Source: Mycobacterium sp. MBM
GTDB taxonomy: Bacteria; Actinomycetota; Actinomycetes; Mycobacteriales; Mycobacteriaceae
Direction of reading: 5' to 3'
Assembly: GCA_021648845.1 (NCBI GenBank)
Contig: JAKJHY010000019.1
Location: 39,357 to 103,356 of the forward strand
Length of the DNA stretch: 64,000 nucleotides
Shown piece by piece: positions 51,588-60,397 of the stretch. Numbering within the stretch: the first letter of the stretch is position 1; each line of letters starts with the position of its first letter. Under the pieces are notes generated by a model. It was not told the DNA's origin. It did no database searches and saw nothing but the letters and a program-made list of their open reading frames with translations. Both the position numbers and the translations under genes were made by a program.

Positions 51588-52733
51588 TCAGAAGACCCTG
51601 ACCTGACCCTCGAGCGCCGGAACGGTGTCCGGCATATTGCGGTAGGTGGCCATCCCGTTGCCGAACATGATGGGCTCGCGGGCGTGTTCGGGCAGGTGCT
51701 TGACCAGCCAGCGCGGATCGTCGAACGTCCAGTGCGGATAGTCGCTGCTGAACAGCAGGATCTTCTCGCACTCCATCCACTCGAAGGCGCGCATCAACTC
51801 GGTCTTGTCCTCCGGGTAGTCCAGTGGCTGCGTGGTGAACTTGATGTGGTCTTTCACGTACTCACTGGGTTTGCGCTTGATCTCCATCCACGACTTGCGC
51901 GCCTCGTACAGTGCGTCCATCCGCCACATCAGGGGCAGAATCCAGGTGAACGCGTGCTCGACGAACACGATCTTCAGCGTCGGATGCCGGTCGAAGGTGC
52001 CGTCGAAGATCAGGCTCATCACCTGGTTCGCCGCCAGTAGCGAGTAGGTGACCATGAAATCGTGGTTGTAACTGGGCAATCCGACCGGTGGCATGGGCAG
52101 TTCGTCATAGTGGCTGCGCGACAGATGACAACTGACCGGGATGTCATGCTTGGTGGCGGCCGCCCAGATCGGGTCGTACTTGGGATGTCCCCAGGAGGGT
52201 CGCGGCTCCGCCTTGATCAGGATCTGGGCCATGTATGGGTGGTCGGCCCAGCGTTCGATCTCCTCGACGCTGCGCTCGGGTTCCTCGATGGCCAGGCAGA
52301 TCGATCCGCGCCAGCGCTCGTGCCAGTTGTTGTGACTGTCGAGCCAGTGGTTGGCCTGCCAGTCGTTGAGGGCCATCGACATCGCGTGCTGGGCCTCGGG
52401 GATGCGCGCGGGGTAGGCGGCAGGCTCGAGCACCGCGATATCGGCACCGGCCTCCATGATCAGCTGTTTGAAGGCCAGTTCCGGATCGCTGCAGGCGAAT
52501 TCACCGTCCGGTGGGAAGGTGTCCAGCCGCATCGCGTAGGAGTGCGCGTAATCCGGTGCGTCATAGTAGATCTGGTCGCCCACCTTGTGGGTGCCGAAGT
52601 ACTTGCTGCGCCAGGGCTCGGGGATGTACTGGCCCAGCACACCGGATCGCGGCGCGGGGTGGACATCGGAATCGATGCACCGCACCGCGATACGCTCGGG
52701 CGCGGGCACGCGGGGGTTGGCCGTGGTGGTCAT
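51588..52733 (-). CDS. amidohydrolase family 2 (ACMSD-like)
   Basis: A 381-residue TIM-barrel hydrolase. Seen: CIDSDVHPAP at strand one, SCHLSRSH mid-barrel, and the full SSDYPHWTFDDP signature with the conserved Asp. It follows a similar gene (52752) by 18 bp and precedes the Rieske ferredoxin. I take it as the catalytic member of the two adjacent amidohydrolases. Confidence 0.9.
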   Translation of the reverse strand: MTTTANPRVPAPERIAVRCIDSDVHPAPRSGVLGQYIPEPWRSKYFGTHKVGDQIYYDAPDYAHSYAMRLDTFPPDGEFACSDPELAFKQLIMEAGADIAVLEPAAYPARIPEAQHAMSMALNDWQANHWLDSHNNWHERWRGSICLAIEEPERSVEEIERWADHPYMAQILIKAEPRPSWGHPKYDPIWAAATKHDIPVSCHLSRSHYDELPMPPVGLPSYNHDFMVTYSLLAANQVMSLIFDGTFDRHPTLKIVFVEHAFTWILPLMWRMDALYEARKSWMEIKRKPSEYVKDHIKFTTQPLDYPEDKTELMRAFEWMECEKILLFSSDYPHWTFDDPRWLVKHLPEHAREPIMFGNGMATYRNMPDTVPALEGQVRVF

Positions 52734-52751
52734 GAAGCCTCCTCAATACCT

Positions 52752-53873
52752 CTACTGTGCCGCGGCCGGGGACGGTAGGACCGGGGACTGGATGCCATAC
52801 AGTTCGGCGGCGTTACGCCAGCACAACTTGTCCCGCTGCGCCGCGCTGTAGGAATGGGGCACGGTCAGCTCGTTGAGCTGCCAGTGCGGGTAGCTGGACC
52901 CGTACATCACCATGTCGTCCTTGCCGGTGAATCCGGCCCACTCGCCGGCGAAGTCGACATCGCCGGGACCGTCGAGTGCGCCCTGCACGAAGTACACGTG
53001 ATCGGGCAGATAGTCACTGGGCATCCTCGGCGCCCACGGTGTCTGCTCCAGGTGCGGCCGCCCGAAGCAGTCCATCCGCCAGATGAACGGGGTCAGCAGA
53101 TCGGCGGCGCCGTCGGCCCAGACGAGCTTGAGGGAGGGCCACTTCTCGAACACGCCCTCGGCGATCATGTTCATCAGGTGATACAGGTAGTTCAGCGCGG
53201 TGAACCCCACGTACTGCTCGTAGGTGCGGGTGAGCCCGTTCGGCGTCGGTGGCAACGCGACACCCGAGCCGACCTCGAAGTGCACGGCGACGGGCAGGCC
53301 CGCATCGACCGCGGCCTCCCACAGCGGCCAGAACTGTGGCTTGCCGTAGAGCTCACGGGACTGCAGCGGAATGCCGATCTGCACGACGCGGGGATGGTCC
53401 TTGTACTTCGCGATCTCACGCAGCGCCCCGGCGATATCGTCCGGGTTGACCCGGATGGTGCCGCGGAACTTCTCGCCGAACTCGTCGTGTTCGAGCCATC
53501 GGGTCACCATCATCTCGTTGTGCGCGGCGGCCAGGGCCGAGCCGAGGTGGCGGTCGGGCATGATGCCCCGGGTCATCGGATGCAGGATGGCGATGTCGAC
53601 ACCCCGGTCGGTGAACAGGTGTTTGGCCACGACCGCCGGATCCGAGCCCGGGTACTGGCCGTCGGGCCCCGTGGTCCGGGGCGCGTACTCGCCGCCCGGT
53701 GCGCCGTACCAGTCCATTTCGTAGTCCGGAAAGCCGCGACTGCGAAACGGTTCCTTCAGGAAGTTCGTGCGGAGGTCCTTGTTCGACTGGACGAAGATGT
53801 GCACGCTGGTGTCGATGACGGGGACCTGCACACCCGAATCGGCACCGCCCGCACCGTCCTGCAGTTCTTTCAC
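52752..53873 (-). CDS. amidohydrolase family 2 with Asp-to-Ser at the metal site
   Basis: A 373-residue relative of the neighbouring amidohydrolase. Strand one has VIDTSVHIF. The C-terminal signature reads MYGSSYPHWQ where the family has SDYPH, so the conserved Asp is Ser; catalysis may be lost or altered. The GTG at 53873 has AAGGA upstream. The frame is open to a TTG at 53966, but that would start inside an operator. First gene of the 53.9-50.3 kb operon. Confidence 0.85.
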   Translation of the reverse strand: MKELQDGAGGADSGVQVPVIDTSVHIFVQSNKDLRTNFLKEPFRSRGFPDYEMDWYGAPGGEYAPRTTGPDGQYPGSDPAVVAKHLFTDRGVDIAILHPMTRGIMPDRHLGSALAAAHNEMMVTRWLEHDEFGEKFRGTIRVNPDDIAGALREIAKYKDHPRVVQIGIPLQSRELYGKPQFWPLWEAAVDAGLPVAVHFEVGSGVALPPTPNGLTRTYEQYVGFTALNYLYHLMNMIAEGVFEKWPSLKLVWADGAADLLTPFIWRMDCFGRPHLEQTPWAPRMPSDYLPDHVYFVQGALDGPGDVDFAGEWAGFTGKDDMVMYGSSYPHWQLNELTVPHSYSAAQRDKLCWRNAAELYGIQSPVLPSPAAAQ

Positions 53874-53964
53874 CGTGGTCCAATCCTTCAGCTTTGCCGC
53901 CGGGCCATGGGCGCACGAGAGCGACCACCCTGGTGCCCAGTGTAGATCCTTGTTCTTCAATAGC

Positions 53965-53979
53965 AAGAATATTGTTCTC
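53965..53979. promoter_or_regulatory. GAGAAT-N3-ATTCTC operator (imperfect copy)
   Basis: Reads AAGAATATTGTTCTC, 10 of 12 fixed positions, 92 bp upstream of the amidohydrolase start at 53873 and 109 bp from the perfect copy that faces the ACAD pair. Confidence 0.6.
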
Positions 53980-54087
53980 CAGCGGATTGCTTACATCCTT
54001 GCTGGTGGGCGTGCCTGCTGGTCGGTCGCGTAGCGCAGCCGGAGTGAAATTGCCTAGCCGCAGAAAGAGAATGACGCCTCCGAACGA

Positions 54088-54102
54088 GAGAATGCTATTC
54101 TC
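54088..54102. promoter_or_regulatory. GAGAAT-N3-ATTCTC operator (perfect copy)
   Basis: GAGAATGCTATTCTC, extended by AC and GT into a 19-bp perfect dyad. It lies 35 bp upstream of the ACAD start at 54138. The best copy in the window. Confidence 0.85.
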
Positions 54103-54137
54103 GTCCGGACGGAACGAGTGCAGGCGGGAGGTGCCGG

Positions 54138-55157
54138 ATGCTTCTGGAGTTCGATTCTGATCAGCGGCTATGGCAGGAAACGGTGCGTGACGCGGTGGGC
54201 AAACAGTGCCCGGCATCACTGGTCCGGGGAATCGCGGAAAAAGGTGATGATCCGACGCCCCTGTGGAAGTCGTATATCGACGCCGGGTGGACCGAGCTGA
54301 CCGACCCGGAGAACGCGGTCGAACTCGCCATCGTCCTGGAGGAGCTGGGCCGGGCCACCGACCCGACGCCGCTGCTGGCCACGCTGTCACAGTTCGCGCC
54401 GCTGGCCGGGCCGCGTTATGACTCGTCCAAAGCCGGGGCCGCGGTGTACGAGGGCGTGAGCGCCGACTGGACCCCGCAGGGCTGGGTGCTGGACGGCACC
54501 GCCGCGTTCGTCCTGGACGGTGACCGCGCCGAGCAACTTGCGGTGATCACACCCGCGGGGGTGTTCGTGATCGAACCGGACGCAGTGCGCACCCGCCGAC
54601 GCGATGTGTTCGATCCGGTGCTGCACGTCGCCGAGGTGACCTTCGACCGGGTGCAGGTGCCCGAGTCCGATCGCCTCAACCTCGAGCCGGCCGCCGCGCT
54701 CTCGCTGGTCGAGCGGTCCCGCCACATCGCGTTGCTGGGTATGGCCATCACGATGGTGGGGGCATGTCAGCGCGTCCTGGATCTCGCGCTCGAGCACGCC
54801 AAGAGCCGCCACCAGTTCGGGGTGCCGATCGGCTCGTTCCAGGCGATTCAGCACAAGGCCACCGACATGTACGTGGCCATCGAGCGGGCCCGGGCGCTGT
54901 CCTATTTCGCTGCGCTCACCATCGCCGCCGACGACCCGCGCCGTCGGATCGCCGCGGCGATGGCCAAGGCCAGCGCAGGAGAGTGCCAGACGCTGGTGTT
55001 CCAGCACGGCCTGCAGACCTTCGGAGCCATGGGCTTCACCTGGGAGAACGACCTTCAATTCGCGCTGAAGCGGGCCAAGGCCGGCGAGCTTCTGCTCGGC
55101 GGTGCCGCCGAACATCGCGCGCTCATCGCCGAGGAGTTCGATGCAACTCGAATTTGA
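54138..55157 (+). CDS. acyl-CoA dehydrogenase, short subunit of a pair
   Basis: A 339-residue ACAD, shorter than usual and poor in the middle (FAD-contact) domain motif. The C-terminal domain is clear (ALEHAKSRHQFGVPIGSFQ and FGAMGFTWENDLQFALKRA). GGGAGG precedes the ATG. It overlaps the following full-length ACAD gene by 17 bp, as in the FadE pairs of steroid catabolism that form alpha2beta2 enzymes. Confidence 0.9.
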   Translation: MLLEFDSDQRLWQETVRDAVGKQCPASLVRGIAEKGDDPTPLWKSYIDAGWTELTDPENAVELAIVLEELGRATDPTPLLATLSQFAPLAGPRYDSSKAGAAVYEGVSADWTPQGWVLDGTAAFVLDGDRAEQLAVITPAGVFVIEPDAVRTRRRDVFDPVLHVAEVTFDRVQVPESDRLNLEPAAALSLVERSRHIALLGMAITMVGACQRVLDLALEHAKSRHQFGVPIGSFQAIQHKATDMYVAIERARALSYFAALTIAADDPRRRIAAAMAKASAGECQTLVFQHGLQTFGAMGFTWENDLQFALKRAKAGELLLGGAAEHRALIAEEFDATRI

Positions 55158-56316
55158 TCCCGACGTCCAGGAGTTCCGGGCCGAGTTCTCGGCTTTCCTC
55201 GACGCCCACTTGCCCTCCGCGGCAGACACCCTGGAGCGGCCGCGGTCGGTATCGCATATGCCGCAGTGGGCGCGTGACTGGCAGCGACTGCTGTTCGACA
55301 ACGGTTGGCTGTTGCCGGCCCAGCCGCCGGAGTTCGGCGGGCGCAATGCCACGGTGCTGCAGAGCTTCGTGCACCTCGAAGAGCTGTGCCGGCGGCGGAT
55401 CTATCACAGCTTCAACCCGCAGGGCGTCAACATCATCGCGGCATCGCTGCTGACGTTCGGCACCGACGAGCAGAAGCACCGGTGGGCGGTGCCGGTGCTC
55501 AAGGGCGAGCGCACCGCGTCGCTGGGCATGAGCGAACCCAGCGCCGGCTCGGACCTGGCCTCGTTGCGCACCAAGGCCGTGCTTGATGGGGATGAATTCG
55601 TGGTCAACGGCCAGAAGGTGTGGACCTCCGGTGCCCACGATGCCGACTGGTTGCTGACCTTCGTGCGCACCGACCCGGACGCGCCCAAGCACAAGGGCAT
55701 CAGCGCGCTGATCATCCCCACCGATACCGAAGGGGTGGTGTGCCGGCCGTTCGCGGATATCTGCGGTGCCGAGAACAAGGACTTCAACGAGGTTTTCTTC
55801 GCCGACGTGCGGGTGCCCGCCGAGAACCTCGTCGGCCCGGTCAACGCCGGCTGGAAGGTGGCCAACGGGTCACTGGGACACGAGCGGACCATGATGTGGC
55901 TGGGCTTCGCGGACCGGATCGCCAACTCCATCGGTGACTTCAAGCCGACCACGCCCCTGGAACGTGATCAGCTCGCGTCGACGATCATGGATTACCAGGC
56001 GCTGCGGCTGCTCGGCTCGGTCGGGCTGGCCAAGGCCGCCCGTGGCGAGGTCGACGTGGCCTCGGTGTCGGTGCCCAAACTGCTCGGCGCCGAAGCGGAG
56101 TTGCGGGCCTCCAACAACGCACTGCTCGCGGCCGGGCCCGAGGGCCTCATCCATCCGTCGTTCAGCGGACCGTACGCCCATATGAACCTGGACCACTACT
56201 ACGCGAGCTGGTTCGAGCGGTACGCCCGCAGCTTCTCCGGAACCATCGCCGGTGGTACCTCGGAGATTCAGCGCAACATCATCGCTCAACAGGTATTGGG
56301 ATTGCCCCGGGGCTAG
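55141..56316 (+). CDS. acyl-CoA dehydrogenase, full-length partner
   Basis: A 391-residue ACAD with MSEPSAGSDLASLRTKAV, VNGQKVWTSGAHDADW and the C-terminal AGGTSEIQRNIIAQQVLGL. The ATG at 55141 lies inside the upstream gene; an open extension to 55102 is unlikely. Probably forms a heteromer with the 54138 product and acts on a ring or side-chain CoA ester. A stem-loop terminator follows 19 bp after the stop. Confidence 0.93.
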   Translation: MQLEFDPDVQEFRAEFSAFLDAHLPSAADTLERPRSVSHMPQWARDWQRLLFDNGWLLPAQPPEFGGRNATVLQSFVHLEELCRRRIYHSFNPQGVNIIAASLLTFGTDEQKHRWAVPVLKGERTASLGMSEPSAGSDLASLRTKAVLDGDEFVVNGQKVWTSGAHDADWLLTFVRTDPDAPKHKGISALIIPTDTEGVVCRPFADICGAENKDFNEVFFADVRVPAENLVGPVNAGWKVANGSLGHERTMMWLGFADRIANSIGDFKPTTPLERDQLASTIMDYQALRLLGSVGLAKAARGEVDVASVSVPKLLGAEAELRASNNALLAAGPEGLIHPSFSGPYAHMNLDHYYASWFERYARSFSGTIAGGTSEIQRNIIAQQVLGLPRG

Positions 56317-56335
56317 TGTTCGCGCAGAGCGTACA

Positions 56336-56373
56336 AAAAGCCCCGCTCTCCTCGATGGGGGAGCGGGGCTTTT
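56336..56373. terminator. bidirectional stem-loop terminator
   Basis: 16-bp arms AAAAGCCCCGCTCTCC (56336-56351) and GGGGAGCGGGGCTTTT (56358-56373) with a 6-base loop and one G-T wobble. A-rich on one side and T-rich on the other, it can end both the ACAD operon and the convergent haemophore gene. Confidence 0.9.
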
Positions 56374-56389
56374 CGGCGGTTCAGACAAC

Positions 56390-56728
56390 TCAGTAGTTGT
56401 TGCAGCTCCCGGCCAACTGCAGGGTGGCGCCGAGGTAGCTCTGCGCGCCCGGGTAGGCGGCGATCTGGTTGACCGTGTTCTGCCGCTCGACGGGCCCGGA
56501 GTTCAGGAAGCTCCGCAGCATCCCCAAAGCCATCGGCTGGGCGTTGAACTGGGCGGCCAGATCGGGACGTTCCGCGTTCATGGCGGCCATCACCTGGTCG
56601 TAGTTGCAGGTCGTGTTGATGACCGGACCGAGGTCGGGCTGGGCTGAGGCGATCCCGACCGACATCGGCACCGACAGAGCCAGACCGCCGATGACGACGG
56701 CAAGCTTCGTGCGCGACACCTTGAGCAT
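56390..56728 (-). CDS. haemophore-related secreted protein
   Basis: A 112-residue protein with a Sec signal peptide (KLAVVIGGLALSVPMSVGIASAQ, cut after about residue 30). The mature part matches the mycobacterial haemophore-like family: TTCNYDQVMAAMN, a helical middle and a C-terminal GSCNNY, giving a probable disulphide. Such proteins bind haem outside the membrane. Lone gene on the minus strand, unrelated to its neighbours by function. Confidence 0.85.
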   Translation of the reverse strand: MLKVSRTKLAVVIGGLALSVPMSVGIASAQPDLGPVINTTCNYDQVMAAMNAERPDLAAQFNAQPMALGMLRSFLNSGPVERQNTVNQIAAYPGAQSYLGATLQLAGSCNNY

Positions 56729-56908
56729 GTGGTTTTACCTTTCCCCACCCGACTGATTCGGGCGACATCCTCCTTTTCGCGGAGGACGGATATTTCGTTA
56801 CCGATTGCTGTGATTAAAAGGCTAACAGGATCGACGCTGATCCATGCAAGTCCATTATCCAGCGTTAACGCCGGTAGAACAGTGGCCGTTGCACTCCAGC
56901 CGGACGGA

Positions 56909-58279
56909 TCACTTCCAGTCGATGACCGCTGTTTCTTTGCGTTCGGTGATCGGCCGTGCCAGCTCCTGCTCGTCGCAGATGCGCTGCAGGTTGTCCAGCG
57001 TCTCGTCCAGGCCGGGGCCCAGCCTCTTACCCGGGGTGAACGTGGCGGGCAGGTTTCGCATGCCTTGGATGACGCCGATGCTGTCGTAGTGCACGGTGCC
57101 CTCCGAGTCGCACACGTAGTCGGGCATCCGGTCGAGCACCGCCGTCAGCATCGACTTGAACACCGTCCGGGCCACATTGGAGCCGACGCACCGGTGCACG
57201 CCGATACCGAAGCTGAAGTGCCGATTGCCCTTCCTGTCCAGGACGATCGTGTTGGGTTCTTCGAACACCGCCGGGTCGCGGTTGGCCATCGCCCACGAGA
57301 TCCATAGCCGCTCGCCCTCCTTGAACTGCGTGCCTTGCACCTCGACATCGGCGGCGAAGGTCCGCCCGTCCCCGGGGGCCGGGGTGAAGAACCGCAGGAA
57401 CTCCTCGGTGGCGGGGTTGAGCAGGGTTTCGCGTTCGCGGCTGAGCAGGGCGCGCTGATCGGGATGCTGGCCCAGCCATTCCAGGGCGTGCGCCGTCAGT
57501 GCGGTGGTCGTGTCGAAACCACCGCCGATGATCAGGCCCAGATTGCCCAGAATCTCCATATCGGGCGCGGGCTCACCGTCGATGCGCAGCTGCAGCAGCG
57601 CATTGATCAACCCGGGCTTGGGGTTCTCCTTGAACGCGAACATGTTGGTGAGCAGGTCGATGCCCATCTCACGGTGCAGTTCGTTGATCCGCTCGCGGTC
57701 CGGTGAATGTTCCGGGGTGTACACCGAGGCGTGCGTGGGTTCGCTGTAGACCTGCCATTTCTTCAGGTCCAGACCCATCATCGCCAGTGTCAGCACCGCG
57801 GGGACCACATTGGCCAGATGGTCGACGAAGTCGATCGTTCCGGTCTCGATGTGCTCGTCGAGCGCCGCCCGCGTGATCTCGTCGACGAACGGCACCCAAC
57901 GCTTGATGGCCGCCGGTGACAGGTAGGGGTTGAGCGCACCGCGATAGGTGCTGTGGTCGGGCTCGTCCATCTCCAGGATGCCGCCGCGCACCGTCTTGGC
58001 GCGGCTGGCGACCGGAATGCTGATGCCCTGATAGCCGGTGCCCTCACCGGTGAGGTCGTGATCATTGGAGACCACCGGGCAGCGGGCGAGCTCGAAGACG
58101 TGCTTGCTGTCGGCGGCGACCCAGTGGCCGTCGTAGGTGTCCGTCCACGCCATCGGGCACCGGGACTGCATCTCTTCGGTGATCTTCTCGAACTGCAGCC
58201 GGTACTCCGGGGTGTGCCGGTCGAAGTGATAGGTGTTCTTCTTGCGCTCGTCGTCGGTCGAGACGTCGTCGATCGTCAT
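56909..58279 (-). CDS. cytochrome P450
   Basis: A 456-residue P450, the longest of the four here. Seen: I-helix GGGFDTTTA, K-helix EEFLRFFT and the haem loop FSFGIGVHRCVGSNVAR with ligand Cys364. The I-helix has Asp where Glu is usual. The ATG at 58279 is chosen where the domain starts. The ferredoxin gene lies 40 bp upstream, and two SDR genes lead the same operon. Confidence 0.95.
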   Translation of the reverse strand: MTIDDVSTDDERKKNTYHFDRHTPEYRLQFEKITEEMQSRCPMAWTDTYDGHWVAADSKHVFELARCPVVSNDHDLTGEGTGYQGISIPVASRAKTVRGGILEMDEPDHSTYRGALNPYLSPAAIKRWVPFVDEITRAALDEHIETGTIDFVDHLANVVPAVLTLAMMGLDLKKWQVYSEPTHASVYTPEHSPDRERINELHREMGIDLLTNMFAFKENPKPGLINALLQLRIDGEPAPDMEILGNLGLIIGGGFDTTTALTAHALEWLGQHPDQRALLSRERETLLNPATEEFLRFFTPAPGDGRTFAADVEVQGTQFKEGERLWISWAMANRDPAVFEEPNTIVLDRKGNRHFSFGIGVHRCVGSNVARTVFKSMLTAVLDRMPDYVCDSEGTVHYDSIGVIQGMRNLPATFTPGKRLGPGLDETLDNLQRICDEQELARPITERKETAVIDWK

Positions 58280-58319
58280 GGCATGCCCTTCATGAACGTT
58301 GTCTCCTTGGGCGGCAGCA

Positions 58320-58511
58320 TCATTCGATGAAAATTGCCTGCTCGGGACAGGAGTGCGCGGCTTCGCGAACCGCATCTTCCTGGTCGCCGGGCACTATTTC
58401 CGAGGTGGGTGAGGCGTGACCGTCGACATCGTCGAGCACGAATGAGTCGGGGGCGATCATCGCGCACAGGGTGTGGCCCTGGCAGCGGCTTCCGTCGACC
58501 GAAACCTTCAC
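58320..58511 (-). CDS. P450 ferredoxin
   Basis: A 63-residue ferredoxin with CQGHTLC and CPEQAIFIE. The GTG at 58511 follows AAAGGAG by 8 bp; the frame upstream is not needed. Electron donor to the P450 just downstream. Confidence 0.93.
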   Translation of the reverse strand: MKVSVDGSRCQGHTLCAMIAPDSFVLDDVDGHASPTSEIVPGDQEDAVREAAHSCPEQAIFIE

Positions 58512-58545
58512 TGCACGAGCTCCTTTCGAGTGGATGCAGGCGTCA

Positions 58546-59427
58546 TCAGACGTGGTAGTCGTACCACTTGAGGTAGCCGCCGGCGTCGACACGCAACTGC
58601 ATTCCGGTGACGAATCGGGACTCGTCGGACGCCAGCCACAGCACGGCGTTACTGATATCGGCGGGTTCGATGTAGTTGACCTTCATGGCCTGCTGGACAC
58701 CGAATACCGGCTCGGCGTCGGCGCGGGTCGGATTCTCCAGATCCGGACGGAAGGACCGGTACATCGGCTCGCTCTGCAACATGTCGGTATTGCAGTTGGT
58801 CGGGTGGATCACGTTGGCCCGGATCCCGCGGACGGCGAGCTCGGTGGCCAGATAGTGCACGTACTCGGAGATGAGCCGCTTGCTCACCATGTAGCCCATC
58901 CCGCCGGGGTCGTTACCCGGGTTGGGCTTGTTGTGGGCGTCCATCAGGGCGGCCGCCGAGGCGGTCGCGACGATGGAGGCGCCCTCGGTCAGGTGCGGGA
59001 GCGCGACCTGGATGGCGTTGATGGTGCCGACGAAGTTGGTGTTGATGCCGTCGGTCCACGCCTGCATGGCGGGTTGGCCCTTCATGGCGGCGATACCGGC
59101 CTGCGCGACGACGATGTCGACCTTGCCGAACTCGGTCAGGCCGGCCTGCAGTGCGCCCCGCAGTTCTGCCTCGTTGCGAACGTCGGCCTGCGCGGTGACG
59201 ATGCGGCGGCCGGTCTTCTCGACGTAGTTCTTGGTCTCTTCGAGGTCCTCGGCGGTGGCCATGGCATAGCCGACGGTGTCGTAGTTGCGGCAGATGTCGA
59301 CCGCGATGATGTCGGCGCCCTCTTCGGCCAGCCGGATCGCGTGGCTGCGTCCCTGGCCGCGCGCGGCGCCGGTGATGAACGCGACCTTGCCGGCTACCCG
59401 GCCCGCCGTGTTTCCTGTCGTACCCAA
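58546..59427 (-). CDS. mycofactocin-coupled SDR-family oxidoreductase
   Basis: A 293-residue SDR with GKVAFITGAARGQGRSHAI and EGADIIAVDICRNYD, the pattern of the mycofactocin-dependent family, plus the catalytic YMVSK. It carries the long insertion typical of the family. Second gene of the SDR-SDR-ferredoxin-P450 operon; it could oxidise a P450-made alcohol. Confidence 0.93.
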   Translation of the reverse strand: MGTTGNTAGRVAGKVAFITGAARGQGRSHAIRLAEEGADIIAVDICRNYDTVGYAMATAEDLEETKNYVEKTGRRIVTAQADVRNEAELRGALQAGLTEFGKVDIVVAQAGIAAMKGQPAMQAWTDGINTNFVGTINAIQVALPHLTEGASIVATASAAALMDAHNKPNPGNDPGGMGYMVSKRLISEYVHYLATELAVRGIRANVIHPTNCNTDMLQSEPMYRSFRPDLENPTRADAEPVFGVQQAMKVNYIEPADISNAVLWLASDESRFVTGMQLRVDAGGYLKWYDYHV

Positions 59428-59446
59428 TGTTCAGCCCTTCTCGCTC

Positions 59447-60148
59447 TCAGGTGTTTCGGCCGCCGTTGACGCCCAGGATCTGTCCGGTGATATAGCTCGC
59501 CTCGTCGGAGATGAAGAAGGCGCAGGCGGCGGCGATGTCCTCGGGCTTGCCCATCCGGCGGACGGGAGTCTGCTCGATCTGCTTGTCGGTATCGCCGAGG
59601 AAGCCCCGGTCTTCGGCCTTGCGCAACATCGGCGTGTCGATGAAACCGGGCGGGACGGCGTTGACGGTGATGCCCATCGGCCCGTACTCCAGTGCCAGCG
59701 ATTTCGTCAGTCCGTTCACCGCCGACTTCGCCGCGACGTAGGGCGCCATGAATGGCTGCCCCGAGTGCGCGCTGGAGGAGGAGATGTTGACGATGCGGCC
59801 CCAGCCCGCTTCGACCATATCGGGCAGCACCGCCTGGATGCAGTGGAACGTCCCGTTGAGGTTGACGTCGATGACCCGCTGCCACTGCTCGAAGCTGGTA
59901 TCGCTGAAACGCCGGAAGCTTTCCAGGCCGGCCGCGTTGACCAGGATGGAGACCGGGCCGAGCTGGCTGCGCACACCGTTGAGCGCCTCGTCCACCGCGG
60001 CGCGATCGGTCACGTTGGCGATGAATGCGTTCGGGGTCTCCGAGGCGTTGAGGTCGAGGGTGGCGACGTGGTAGCCGTCCGCGCGCAGTCGGTCGGCGAT
60101 TGCCCGCCCGATGCCCGATCCGCCGCCTGTCACGACCGCGTTCTTCAC
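59447..60148 (-). CDS. SDR-family oxidoreductase (FabG-like)
   Basis: A 233-residue classical SDR: VTGGGSGIGRAI, NAAG, ISSSSAHSG with the Ser, YVAAK with Tyr and Lys, and a GQILGVNGG C-terminus. Could serve as the hydroxyacyl-CoA dehydrogenase missing from the beta-oxidation operon. First gene of its operon; a GAGAAT-type site lies 65 bp upstream. Confidence 0.92.
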   Translation of the reverse strand: MKNAVVTGGGSGIGRAIADRLRADGYHVATLDLNASETPNAFIANVTDRAAVDEALNGVRSQLGPVSILVNAAGLESFRRFSDTSFEQWQRVIDVNLNGTFHCIQAVLPDMVEAGWGRIVNISSSSAHSGQPFMAPYVAAKSAVNGLTKSLALEYGPMGITVNAVPPGFIDTPMLRKAEDRGFLGDTDKQIEQTPVRRMGKPEDIAAACAFFISDEASYITGQILGVNGGRNT

Positions 60149-60212
60149 GTGGGGAGCCTCCTGGTAGCGACGGAATTATGGCCACGATCTCAAGAATCGC
60201 CCTTCCGATTAT

Positions 60213-60227
60213 GAGAACCGTACTCTC
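60213..60227. promoter_or_regulatory. GAGAAT-N3-ATTCTC operator (imperfect copy)
   Basis: Reads GAGAACCGTACTCTC, 10 of 12 fixed positions, 65 bp upstream of the SDR start at 60148. Confidence 0.6.
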
Positions 60228-60364
60228 GGCGAGTCCTTGACCGCAAGGCGCGCCGCCGTCGACTCGGGACAAAAGTTTGGGCGGGAGCCCAGTTCGGGGC
60301 TTACGACTAGCGCATCTACGTTTTGTTGCGTTCTCATCAACCGGATGTAAGATTCGCCCGTGAT

Positions 60365-60379
60365 GAGAATGAAATTTCC
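60365..60379. promoter_or_regulatory. GAGAAT-N3-ATTCTC operator (weak copy)
   Basis: Reads GAGAATGAAATTTCC; left arm perfect, right arm 4 of 6, 18 bp before the aldehyde dehydrogenase ATG. The divergent arrangement with 60213 mirrors the 53.9-54.1 kb promoter pair. Confidence 0.45.
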
Positions 60380-60397
60380 ATCACAGTGAGGAGTGTG

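Noticed and set aside
53874..53966. TTG start at 53966 for the 52752 amidohydrolase
   Set aside because: It begins inside the operator at 53965-53979; the GTG at 53873 has a good Shine-Dalgarno.
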